Assembly (NCBI GenBank): GCA_016213505.1
Contig: JACRAF010000069.1
Coordinates: 62,001 to 126,000 of the forward strand
DNA from: Devosia nanyangense
GTDB lineage: Bacteria > Pseudomonadota > Alphaproteobacteria > Rhizobiales > Devosiaceae
Direction of reading: 5' to 3'
Length of the DNA stretch: 64,000 nucleotides
Shown here: positions 25,142 to 33,080 of the stretch, piece by piece
Layout of the letters: each line of letters begins with the position of its first letter
How positions within the stretch are numbered: the first letter of the stretch is position 1
The notes under the pieces: generated by a model
Seen by the model: only the letters and a program-made list of their open reading frames with translations
The model's database searches: none
Told to the model about the DNA's origin: nothing
Translations under genes and position numbers: made by a program

Positions 25142-26118
25142 TCTGCCCGGCGGGAACGCCGGCGGCCTTTCGCGACGCCGTCGATGTCGGCGCCGACGCC
25201 GTCTATTGCGGCTTCCGCGACGAGACCAATGCCCGCAATTTCCCCGGCCTCAACTTCTCCCGTGACGAGCTTGCCGAGGCGGTGTCCTACGCCCGGACGC
25301 ACGACGTAAAGACCCTGGTCGCGATCAACACCTTCATGGCTGCCGGGCGCGAAGCGCTGTGGCAATCGGCGGTGGACGACGCCGCCGCACTCGGCGCCGA
25401 CGCGGTGATCCTCGCCGACCTCGGACTGCTCGCCTATGCCGCGGAGCGGCATCCCGACCTGCGCCGGCATCTGTCGGTCCAGGCCGGCGCGGCCAATGTC
25501 GAGCACATCGAATTCCTGGTCGAGGCGTTCGGCATCAAGCGCGCCGTCCTGCCGCGCGTGCTGACGATGTCGGAGGTGGCGGCGCTGACCCGGCAGGTGC
25601 GGTGCGAGACCGAGGTCTTCGTCTATGGCGGCCTCTGCGTGATGGAGGAGGGCCGGTGTTCGCTTTCATCCTATGCCACTGGCAAATCGCCCAACATGCA
25701 GGGCGTCTGCTCGCCGGCGAGCCATGTCCGCTATCGCCAGGACGGCCGGGAAATGGTCTCGGAGCTGGGTGACTTCACCATCAACCGCTTCCCCGAGGGC
25801 GAAGCGGCCGGGTATCCGACGATCTGCAAGGGCCGCTTCGTCGTTGCCGGCGAGGACGGCTATATCTTCGAGGATCCGGTCAGTCTCGACGCGCTGTCGC
25901 ACCTCGGTGCACTGAAGGCCGCCGGTGTCGCCGCCCTCAAGATCGAAGGGCGGCAGCGCGGGCGCTCCTATGTCGCGCAGGTGGTCACCGAGATCCGGCG
26001 CCAGCTCGATGCGGTGGAGAATGCCGAGCCGGCGGCATCGCCGCTGAACGACACTCTGCGCCTCATGAGCGAGGGACAAAGGACCACCAAGGGTTCGTAT
26101 GACAAAAAATGGAGATAG
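25132..26118 (+). CDS. ubiU: UbiU, O2-independent ubiquinone hydroxylation protein (U32 family)
   Basis: This 328-residue protein of the U32 peptidase-like family starts MELICPAGTPAAFRDAVD. It has the four-cysteine set expected for a [4Fe-4S] cluster: GLCVMEEGRCSLSSY, GVCSPASH and TICKGR. With UbiV it forms a heterodimer that hydroxylates ubiquinone precursors without O2, using prephenate as oxygen donor in known systems. Overlaps and spacing show it is co-transcribed with ubiT and ubiV. Its presence predicts growth by anaerobic respiration such as denitrification. Confidence 0.93.
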   Translation: MELICPAGTPAAFRDAVDVGADAVYCGFRDETNARNFPGLNFSRDELAEAVSYARTHDVKTLVAINTFMAAGREALWQSAVDDAAALGADAVILADLGLLAYAAERHPDLRRHLSVQAGAANVEHIEFLVEAFGIKRAVLPRVLTMSEVAALTRQVRCETEVFVYGGLCVMEEGRCSLSSYATGKSPNMQGVCSPASHVRYRQDGREMVSELGDFTINRFPEGEAAGYPTICKGRFVVAGEDGYIFEDPVSLDALSHLGALKAAGVAALKIEGRQRGRSYVAQVVTEIRRQLDAVENAEPAASPLNDTLRLMSEGQRTTKGSYDKKWR

Positions 26119-26119
26119 C

Positions 26120-27025
26120 ATGCAGCATCGACGTCTCGGCCTGACGCTGGGGCCTGTGCTCTATCTATGGGACGAGGCCCGCTGGCGCGACTTCTATTTT
26201 CGCGTTGCCGACGAGGCCGAGGTCGACACCGTCGTCGTCGGCGAGACCATCTGTTCCAAGCGCGAGCACTTTCACGCCAACGTCACCACAGCGGTGGTGG
26301 ACCGGCTCGCCGCCGCAGGCAAGACGGTTCGGCTCGCCTCGCTTGCCCTGGTGACGCTCGAGCGCGAGCGCAAATCCGTACGCCGCCTGGCGGAGCAGGA
26401 CGCACTCGAGCTGGAAGTCGGCGAGTTATCCGCCCATGCCGCTCTGCGGGGCAAGCCGCATTCGGTCGGCCCGCTGGTCAACGTCTACAACGCCGCAACG
26501 GCGCAGGTGCTCGGCGCGCGCGGGGCAGTTGCGATCTGCCTGCCGGCGGAACTGCCGATGCACTCGATCGCCCAGATTTGCCAATCGATGCCGGCGATGC
26601 GGTTCGAGGTGTTCGGCTTCGGCCGGGTGCCGTTGGCCATTTCGGCCCGCTGCGCCCACGCTCGGTTCAAGGGGCTGACCAGGGACAACTGCCAGTTCGT
26701 CTGCGGCGATGATCCCGATGGCCTGCCGGTCGATACACTCGACGGCCAGCCCTTCCTGGCGCTCAACGGCGTGCAGACGGTTTCGAGCACCTGCCACGCC
26801 GTCATCGGCGATCTGGGATCGCTGCGCAACGCCGGGGTCGATGCCATCCGGCTTTCCCCGCAGGTCTGCGACATGGTGGCCGTGAGCCGCATCTTCCGGG
26901 CGGTCATCGACGGATCGCTCGATGCCGGCGATGCCTGGTCCCGCCTGGGTGAGGCCTATCCCGAAGCGCAGTTCGCCAACGGCTTCCTGCACTCCCGCCC
27001 CGGACATCACCTCGTCCTCCAATAA
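26120..27025 (+). CDS. ubiV: UbiV, O2-independent ubiquinone hydroxylation protein (U32 family)
   Basis: This 301-residue U32-family partner of UbiU has cysteines in ETICSKREH, ISARCAHARF, DNCQFVCGDD and SSTCHAV that can ligate the iron-sulfur cluster. The start is placed at ATG 26120, 5 bases after GGAG and one base after the ubiU stop; an in-frame ATG at 26099 would overlap ubiU by 20 bases. It works with UbiU and UbiT. It is the last gene of the operon; a GH13 gene converges 33 bases further on. Confidence 0.93.
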   Translation: MQHRRLGLTLGPVLYLWDEARWRDFYFRVADEAEVDTVVVGETICSKREHFHANVTTAVVDRLAAAGKTVRLASLALVTLERERKSVRRLAEQDALELEVGELSAHAALRGKPHSVGPLVNVYNAATAQVLGARGAVAICLPAELPMHSIAQICQSMPAMRFEVFGFGRVPLAISARCAHARFKGLTRDNCQFVCGDDPDGLPVDTLDGQPFLALNGVQTVSSTCHAVIGDLGSLRNAGVDAIRLSPQVCDMVAVSRIFRAVIDGSLDAGDAWSRLGEAYPEAQFANGFLHSRPGHHLVLQ

Positions 27026-27058
27026 CACCACAGGCGGCATGGAGGTCAGCGCCGACCG

Positions 27059-28702
27059 TCAGCGCGCGCGCAGGATCGCGAACGCCTCGAACGGGGCGAG
27101 ACGGACCATGCCGCCGAGCGACCGGACTGGCTGGTCGTTGCTGACCAGGCAGTCGCCGGAACCCTGCAGGGCCTCGGGCACTTCGAGCGTAACCGGCTCG
27201 GCGGAGAAGTTGGCCACAACGGCGACAACCTGATCGCCGAGGGTCCGCGTGTAGGCTATGCACGCCGGGTGGTCGTCGAGGAAGGACCGGTAGCGGCCGT
27301 GGACGATCACCGGCAGCTCCTTCCGCAGCGTGATCAGCTTCCGATAGTGGCCTAGGATCGACGCCTCGTCGGTGAGGCTTGCCTCGACGTTGATGGTCGA
27401 GAAGTTCGGGTTGGCCTCGATCCACGGCGTGCCGATCGTGAAACCACCATGTGGAGCGGCGCTCCATTGCATCGGGGTGCGCGAGTTGTCGCGGCCGTTG
27501 GCGTTGGCGCCACGGATGAAATCGGCCTCCGGCAGGCCTGCCTCGACATGCAGCCGGTGCATGTTGAGGGTCTCGATGTCGCGGTACTGGTCGATCGAGG
27601 TGAACGGCACGTTGGTCATGCCGATTTCCTCGCCCTGGTAGACATAGGGCGTGCCCTTGAGCAGGTGCAGCACGGTCGCCAGCATCTTGGCGCTCTCGAC
27701 CCGGAACCGCTTGTCGTTGCCGTACTTCGAGACGGCGCGCGGCAGATCGTGATTGCCCCAGAACAGGGAGTTCCAGCCGTCCTCGACGAGGCCGTATTGC
27801 CAGCGGTTGACGACGCGCTTGAAGGCGACGAGGTCGAAGGGTTTCGGCTGCCACTTGCCCCAAATCTCATGCCATTGCTGCATGACGTGCTCGAACTGGA
27901 AGACCATCGACAGTTCGTGCCGGTCGCGGCCGGAATAGAGCAGGGCGGTCTCGGGTGTTGCGGTCCACGACTCCCCGACCGTGAGCAGGTCGCGGCCGCC
28001 GAACGTCTCGCGATGCATCTCCTGAATGTACTCGTGCAGCCGCGGACCGTCGGCGGTGATGCCGCGGTCGGGCTCCTTGGCGATGAGATTGATGACGTCC
28101 ATGCGGAAGCCGGCGATGCCGCGTCCGAGCCACCAGTTCATCATCCGGTAGATTTCGGCGCGCAGTTCGGGATTGGCCCAGTTGAGGTCGGGCTGCTTTC
28201 TCGCAAACTGGTGGAAGTAGTACTGACCGGTCGCCTCATCGAGGGTCCAGGCGGGGCCGCCGAAGGTGGACTGGATGCCGTTGGGCCTGCCGCCTCCTGG
28301 CGCCGGATCGCGCCAGACGTAGAAATCGCGGTAGCGGCTGGTGCGCGACGAGCGCGCGTCGACGAACCAGCGATGCTCGTCGGAGGTGTGTTTGACCACG
28401 AGGTCGAGCAGGATGCCGATGCCGCGCGCTTTCGCCTCGGCCACCAGCCGGTCGAAATCGGCGAGCGTGCCGAACTCGGGCGCGATCGCCTGATAGTCGG
28501 CGATGTCGTAGCCGTTATCGTCCATCGGCGAGACGAAGATCGGCGAGAGCCAGATGACGCCGATGCCCAGCTGCTGCAGATAGTCGAGCTTGCCGATGAT
28601 CCCCGGGATATCGCCGATGCCGTCGCCATTGCTGTCGGAGAAGCTGCGCGGATAAATCTGGTAGACGGTGGCGTTATGCCACCAGTGCTGCGGTTCGGAC
28701 AT
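27059..28702 (-). CDS. GH13 alpha-glucosidase, probably oligo-1,6-glucosidase
   Basis: This 547-residue cytoplasmic enzyme of the GH13 oligo-1,6-glucosidase/alpha-glucosidase group begins with HNATVYQIYPRSFSDSNGDG. Catalytic residues are visible: nucleophile D202 in GFRMDVINLIAKE, acid/base E244 in LTVGESW and D319 in NHDLPR. The valine after D202 (MDVIN rather than LDTVN) is the feature associated with alpha-1,6 specificity. It is the second gene after the ROK regulator (12-base gap) and diverges from an importer plus GH66 gene. The role is hydrolysis of imported isomalto-oligosaccharides to glucose. Confidence 0.9.
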   Translation of the reverse strand: MSEPQHWWHNATVYQIYPRSFSDSNGDGIGDIPGIIGKLDYLQQLGIGVIWLSPIFVSPMDDNGYDIADYQAIAPEFGTLADFDRLVAEAKARGIGILLDLVVKHTSDEHRWFVDARSSRTSRYRDFYVWRDPAPGGGRPNGIQSTFGGPAWTLDEATGQYYFHQFARKQPDLNWANPELRAEIYRMMNWWLGRGIAGFRMDVINLIAKEPDRGITADGPRLHEYIQEMHRETFGGRDLLTVGESWTATPETALLYSGRDRHELSMVFQFEHVMQQWHEIWGKWQPKPFDLVAFKRVVNRWQYGLVEDGWNSLFWGNHDLPRAVSKYGNDKRFRVESAKMLATVLHLLKGTPYVYQGEEIGMTNVPFTSIDQYRDIETLNMHRLHVEAGLPEADFIRGANANGRDNSRTPMQWSAAPHGGFTIGTPWIEANPNFSTINVEASLTDEASILGHYRKLITLRKELPVIVHGRYRSFLDDHPACIAYTRTLGDQVVAVVANFSAEPVTLEVPEALQGSGDCLVSNDQPVRSLGGMVRLAPFEAFAILRAR

Positions 28703-28714
28703 GTTGGTTCTTCG

Positions 28715-29872
28715 CTAGTTCTCGTCGCTGCGATGGCCGAGGACGAAGGTCTGGATGGCGACAACCGCGGCGCCGCGGCACCACTCGACATTGTCGCCGG
28801 AGCGGATGGTCAGCGGGATAGGTTTGGTGCGCGGATCGCGGTCTGCACGCAGGCCGGCCGCGACGGCGTCCGCCGCGATCTCGGCGAGGCGTACGCCCTC
28901 GCCGCCGAGCACGACAGTCTCGGGCATGGTGAGATTGGCGACCGCCGCCAGCAACTTGCCAAGCCCTTTGCCTGCGTCGTCGACGACGCGGCGAGCCGCA
29001 GCTTCGCCCGACGCAGCGAGGTTGAGCGCGGCCTGGTAGGAGACCTGCTTGCCCAGGGCCTGTGACACTGCCGCGGCAATCGCCGTGTCGGTCAGCACGG
29101 CCTTGGCACAGCCACGATGGCCCTCCGAACATACTGGACCGAAGGGGTCAAGCGGCCAGTGACCGACCAGCCCGATGCCGAATTCGTCGTTGCGCACGAT
29201 CTCGTCATGGATGACCAGGCCATAGCCGATGCCGGCGCCGAGCGTCAGCACAGCGAAGCGATCGAGGCCGCGTCCGGCGCCAAACCAGTGCTCATACTCG
29301 GTGAAGGCGATCAGGTCGTTTTCGACGATGGCGGGAATGCCAGTCTCGGCCTCGACCATGGTGCCGAGCGAAACATCGTTCCACTCGAGGAAGGGCGCAC
29401 GGCGGACGAAGCCATGTTCTTCGATGAGGCCACCCACTCCGATGCCGAGCGCCGTGACGTCGGGCATGCCGTGGCGCAGCGAGGTGACCAGTTCGGCAAT
29501 GACGGCGACCACCGAAGCCGGGTCGCGCCCCTTGAGGCGGCGAGACCCGGTCGCGATCACATTGGCCCGGAGGTCTGTGGTGACGCCCAGGACCTCGTCG
29601 GCCATCAGCTTCATGCCGATGAACCGTTTGCTGGCCGGAACCACGTCGAGCAATTGCGAGGGGCGACCGACCTTGCCGTCGGCCTGCTCGCCGACTTCGA
29701 CCAGGAGGCCCGATTCGAGAAGCGGGGCGCTGAGGCGCGTCAATGAACCAGGCGACAGACCGAGCCGGCGCGCCACTTCGCTGCGCGACAGCGGGCCGTG
29801 GAGCAGCACCTCGAGCGCGACAGCGCGCGTCGCGCCGTTTCCGGGCGTCCATCGTGGCGTCGTGATCCGCAT
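28715..29872 (-). CDS. ROK-family transcriptional regulator
   Basis: This 385-residue protein has an N-terminal winged helix (about residues 18-65, LSRSEVARRLGLSPGSLTRL) and a C-terminal ROK sugar-kinase-like domain, for example GIGVGGLIEEHGF and LTLGAGIGYGLVI. The zinc motif is variant, CSEGHRGC in place of CxCGxxGC. Such NagC/XylR-type proteins repress sugar operons and release DNA on binding a sugar. The ATG at 29872 is chosen. It diverges from the importer at 30043 and precedes the GH13 gene, so it should control both units from the shared 170-base region. Confidence 0.88.
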   Translation of the reverse strand: MRITTPRWTPGNGATRAVALEVLLHGPLSRSEVARRLGLSPGSLTRLSAPLLESGLLVEVGEQADGKVGRPSQLLDVVPASKRFIGMKLMADEVLGVTTDLRANVIATGSRRLKGRDPASVVAVIAELVTSLRHGMPDVTALGIGVGGLIEEHGFVRRAPFLEWNDVSLGTMVEAETGIPAIVENDLIAFTEYEHWFGAGRGLDRFAVLTLGAGIGYGLVIHDEIVRNDEFGIGLVGHWPLDPFGPVCSEGHRGCAKAVLTDTAIAAAVSQALGKQVSYQAALNLAASGEAAARRVVDDAGKGLGKLLAAVANLTMPETVVLGGEGVRLAEIAADAVAAGLRADRDPRTKPIPLTIRSGDNVEWCRGAAVVAIQTFVLGHRSDEN

Positions 29873-29920
29873 CAAGGTCTTGTGGTCCTCCTCAAACTCA
29901 CCGCGTAGCGCACGTGGTTA

Positions 29921-29940
29921 GTTTTGCCAAGAAACAAAAC
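29921..29940. promoter_or_regulatory. Candidate ROK operator (inverted repeat)
   Basis: GTTTTG-N8-CAAAAC is a perfect 6-bp inverted repeat, AT-rich against a GC-rich background, located 49 bases upstream of the ROK start and 103 bases upstream of the binding-protein gene. It is a natural candidate for the binding site of the adjacent ROK regulator. Confidence 0.5.
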
Positions 29941-29968
29941 AGGCCGAATTTTTGATCGAACTCGACCG

Positions 29969-29998
29969 TTGACAGCTTAATTAGTTCCGTCATAAAAC
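29969..29998 (+). promoter_or_regulatory. Sigma-70-type promoter of the alpha-1,6-glucan importer operon
   Basis: A perfect -35 TTGACA (29969-29974) is followed after 17-18 bases by ATAAAA/TAAAAC (29992-29998) as -10. It points at the binding-protein gene beginning at 30043. This is one of the best consensus promoters visible in the window. Confidence 0.55.
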
Positions 29999-30042
29999 AA
30001 TTGCAACGGGCCGCCCAAGGGCTCGTCCATGAGGAGGATCAC

Positions 30043-31305
30043 ATGTCATTCACCCCGACGCGCCGCGGCGCGTTGCTGTCCATGGTCGCCGGTGCGGCCA
30101 TCCTGATTGCCCTGCCCGCGCTGGCGGACGACGTCACCCTGACCTTCTGGGGCGCCTACGGCAATGGCGGAAACTCGACGCAGCAGGATGCACTCAATGC
30201 CACGCTGATCCCCGCCTTCGAGGCCGCGCATCCGGGCATCAAGATCAAGTATGTCGACATCCCCTACGACTCGCTGCTGCAGAAGCTGACGACCAGCGCT
30301 GCGGGCGGCGAGCTGCCCGATCTCGTCCGCGCCGATCTCGGCTGGGTGCCGCAATTCGCCAAGCTCGGCGTGCTGGTGCCGCTGTCGGACACGATGGCCG
30401 ATTTCAAGACCTTCGCCGATGCGACCTATCCTGGCTCGCTCTCGACCAACCTCTATCAGGGCAAGTATTACGGCCTGCCGCTCGATACCAATACGCGCGT
30501 GTTGGTGACCAGCCAGGCCGCGCTCGACAAGGCCGGAATGAGCGCTCCGCCCAAGACCTTCGACGAGCTGAAAGCCATGGCCGACAAGCTCAAAGGCACC
30601 GACATGCAGGTCTTCGCCGATGGCGGGCTGGGCGGATGGAACATCCTGCCCTGGATCTGGTCGGGCGGCGGCAACATCACCGATCCGGACCTGACCAAGG
30701 CCTCGGGCTATCTCGATGGGCCGGACAGCGTCGCCGCGGTGCAGATGCTGGTCGATCTCTACAAGGCGGGCCAGATTCCCAATCTCATCATCGGCAATTC
30801 CGGCGCCACCTCGACCTCCGACGGCCTGCCCTCGGGCAACTACGCGACCATTCTCGACGGCCCGTGGATGGCCGGCATCTGGAAGGACCAGTATCCCGAT
30901 TTCACTCCGATCTATGCCTCGATCCCGGCCGGCAAGGGCGGCTCGATCAGCGTCGTCGGCGGCGAGGACATCGTTCTCACCTCGGCCTCCAAAAACCAGG
31001 ATGCGGCGCTCGAGTTCATTCGCTTCAGCCAGTCCGAACAGTTCCAGGTGGAAATGGTCAAGACCGGGCAGATGACCGTGATCCCGGCCTATGCCGACCA
31101 GCAGACGGCGATCGCGCCCTTCTACGCGACCTTCGGCGAGCAGTTGAAGACGGCCAAGTCGCGGCTGGCGATCTCCTCGAGCTCCAAGGTGGATTCGATC
31201 CTGTCGACCGAACTGACGCCGGCCTTCAAGGGCGACGTCTCCGTGCAGGATGCGCTGACCAAGGCGGCCGGGCAGATCGACGATCTGCTGGCAGCCGAAA
31301 AATAA
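30043..31305 (+). CDS. Oligosaccharide-binding protein of ABC importer (family 1)
   Basis: This 420-residue periplasmic protein has a signal peptide (TRRGALLSMVAGAAILIALP then ALA-D cleavage near residue 29). The MalE/UgpB-type family is shown by VTLTFWGAYGNGG and KIKYVDIPYDSLLQKL. The ATG at 30043 follows GAGGAGG. It is the first gene of an operon with two permeases and a GH66 enzyme, and it diverges from a GH13 oligo-1,6-glucosidase, so the ligand is probably isomalto-oligosaccharide. No ATPase gene accompanies it. Confidence 0.88.
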   Translation: MSFTPTRRGALLSMVAGAAILIALPALADDVTLTFWGAYGNGGNSTQQDALNATLIPAFEAAHPGIKIKYVDIPYDSLLQKLTTSAAGGELPDLVRADLGWVPQFAKLGVLVPLSDTMADFKTFADATYPGSLSTNLYQGKYYGLPLDTNTRVLVTSQAALDKAGMSAPPKTFDELKAMADKLKGTDMQVFADGGLGGWNILPWIWSGGGNITDPDLTKASGYLDGPDSVAAVQMLVDLYKAGQIPNLIIGNSGATSTSDGLPSGNYATILDGPWMAGIWKDQYPDFTPIYASIPAGKGGSISVVGGEDIVLTSASKNQDAALEFIRFSQSEQFQVEMVKTGQMTVIPAYADQQTAIAPFYATFGEQLKTAKSRLAISSSSKVDSILSTELTPAFKGDVSVQDALTKAAGQIDDLLAAEK

Positions 31306-31345
31306 GCGCATGACGGACTTGGTCCGCGGGTCTTCCTCCCCCACA

Positions 31346-31381
31346 CTCGCGCGGCGCCCCATCCTCGGGGTGTCGCGCGAG
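31346..31381 (+). other. Intercistronic hairpin after binding-protein gene
   Basis: Arms CTCGCGCGGCGCCCC (31346-31360) and GGGGTGTCGCGCGAG (31367-31381) pair along 15 positions, allowing G-U pairs in RNA, around a 6-base loop. It lies 40 bases after the binding-protein stop and just upstream of the permease ribosome binding site. It likely raises binding-protein mRNA level relative to the permeases. Confidence 0.6.
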
Positions 31382-31393
31382 GCGGGAGGACGG

Positions 31394-32254
31394 ATGGACC
31401 AGGTTCGACGCTACCTCGCTCCGGCGCTGTTCATCGCGCCGGGCATGCTGCTCTACCTCGTCTTCATCGTCTACCCGATGCTGCAGGCGGTCGCGATGAG
31501 CCTGTTCGACTGGCAGGTGGTCGCCGGCGCAGTGAGCGTCTTCCGCGGGCTCGACAACTATGCGCGTGCCCTCGCCGATCCCCGCGTCTGGCTCAGCCTC
31601 TCCAACAGTGGCGTCTACATGCTGTTCACCGTACCGCCGCAGATCGCCCTTGGGCTCGGCGTGGCGCTACTGCTCAAGGACAAGAGTCCGGCGCAGCCGT
31701 TCTTTCGCGTGCTCTACTATCTGCCGGTGGTGACCAGCTGGGTCGTGGTCTCGCTGCTGTTCAAATACCTGTTCGCCGACAAGGGCCTGATCAACTGGGG
31801 GCTCGGGCTCCAGGTCTCGTGGCTGTCCGATCGCTGGACGGCGATGGTGGCTATCTGCGCGCTCGGCGTATGGAAGGGCATCGGCTGGTCGATGATGATT
31901 TTCCTTGCCGCGCTGCAAGGCGTACCGCAAGCGCTGATCGAAGCCTCCAAGATCGACGGCGCCGGTCCCTGGATGAGGTTCCGCACGGTGACCATTCCGG
32001 CGATCTGGCCGACCGTCGCCTTCGTCACCATCATGCTGGTCATCGGTGGGCTCAACGTCTTCACCTCGGTGCAGAACATGACGGGCGGGGCGCCCGGCGG
32101 TGACACGGACGTGGTCCTCACCTACATGTACCGGCAGGCCTTCGAGTTTCTCGATTTCGGCTATGGTTCGGCGATCGCCGTGCTGCTGACGCTGCTGGTC
32201 TTTGCCCTTTCGGCGATCCAACTCCGCTTCTTCCGCAATGAGACGATGGCATGA
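31394..32254 (+). CDS. Sugar ABC transporter permease (MalF type)
   Basis: This 286-residue inner-membrane protein has six predicted transmembrane segments and the EAA loop EASKIDGAGPWMRFRTVTIP that contacts the ATPase. It starts at ATG 31394 with GGGAGGAC upstream; an upstream in-frame ATG at 31310 lies before the hairpin and lacks a ribosome binding site. It pairs with the MalG-type permease, overlapping it by 4 bases. It imports the oligosaccharide delivered by the protein at 30043. Confidence 0.9.
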   Translation: MDQVRRYLAPALFIAPGMLLYLVFIVYPMLQAVAMSLFDWQVVAGAVSVFRGLDNYARALADPRVWLSLSNSGVYMLFTVPPQIALGLGVALLLKDKSPAQPFFRVLYYLPVVTSWVVVSLLFKYLFADKGLINWGLGLQVSWLSDRWTAMVAICALGVWKGIGWSMMIFLAALQGVPQALIEASKIDGAGPWMRFRTVTIPAIWPTVAFVTIMLVIGGLNVFTSVQNMTGGAPGGDTDVVLTYMYRQAFEFLDFGYGSAIAVLLTLLVFALSAIQLRFFRNETMA

Positions 32255-33078
32255 GGGTCACCCCTGCCATCGCCCTGAGGCTCACCACGCTCGCGGTCGG
32301 CGCGCTGGTGATGATCACGCCCTTCCTCTACATGGTCTCGACCAGCTTCAAGGCGCAGCAATATGTGCTGAAGGTGCCGCCGCAATTCATCCCCGACCCG
32401 GCGACGCTCGCCAACTACGAGCGCGTGCTGACCAAGGGCAATTTCGGCCACTTCTTCCTCAACTCGGTGCTCGTCGCTGGCACCTCGACCGTCATCGCCG
32501 TATTTCTCAGTGCCATGCTGGCCTATGGCTTCGCCCGCTACCGCTTTCCGGCGCGGGAGTGGCTGTTCCGCCTGCTGCTGCTCGGGCTGATGATCCCGGC
32601 GATGATGCTGATCATCCCGCAATTCATCCTCGCCAAATGGCTGGGGCTCATCGACTCGCTTCCAGGGCTCGTGGTCTTTTATGTCGCGGGCAATCTGGCG
32701 CTCAACACCTTCCTCCTGCGCGGCTTCTTCGAGGCGCTTCCCGCCGAGCTCGACGACGCCATGCAGATCGACGGGGCGAACGACTGGCGGCGCTTCCTCG
32801 ATCTGGCGCTGCCGCTCGGACGGCCGGCGCTGGCGACGGCCACGATCTTCACCTTTCTCGCCACCTGGGACGAATACGCCTGGGCGCTCACCTCGATTAC
32901 CACCCCCGAGAACCAGACACTGCCCATTGCCATTGCCCTGATGCAGGGGCCCAAGGGGACGCAATGGGGTCTCGTCTTCGCCGCTTCCATCATCGCCATC
33001 GTGCCGGTTATCGCCGTGTTCCTCACCTTCCAGCGCCACTTCGTCCAGGGCCTCACCAGCGGGGCCGTCAAGGGTTAG
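32251..33078 (+). CDS. Sugar ABC transporter permease (MalG type)
   Basis: This 275-residue membrane protein has the second-permease EAA motif ELDDAMQIDGANDWRRFLDL and about six membrane spans. Its ATG overlaps the stop of the MalF-type gene (ATGA). No nucleotide-binding gene follows; a cytoplasmic GH66 enzyme comes next. A shared MsmK/UgpC-like ATPase elsewhere in the genome must energise it. Confidence 0.9.
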   Translation: MRVTPAIALRLTTLAVGALVMITPFLYMVSTSFKAQQYVLKVPPQFIPDPATLANYERVLTKGNFGHFFLNSVLVAGTSTVIAVFLSAMLAYGFARYRFPAREWLFRLLLLGLMIPAMMLIIPQFILAKWLGLIDSLPGLVVFYVAGNLALNTFLLRGFFEALPAELDDAMQIDGANDWRRFLDLALPLGRPALATATIFTFLATWDEYAWALTSITTPENQTLPIAIALMQGPKGTQWGLVFAASIIAIVPVIAVFLTFQRHFVQGLTSGAVKG

Positions 33079-33080
33079 TC

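Noticed and set aside
29952..29965. TTGATCGAACTCGA as an FNR box before the alpha-glucan importer
   Set aside because: The right half is TCGA instead of TCAA and the distance to the promoter elements is not suitable.
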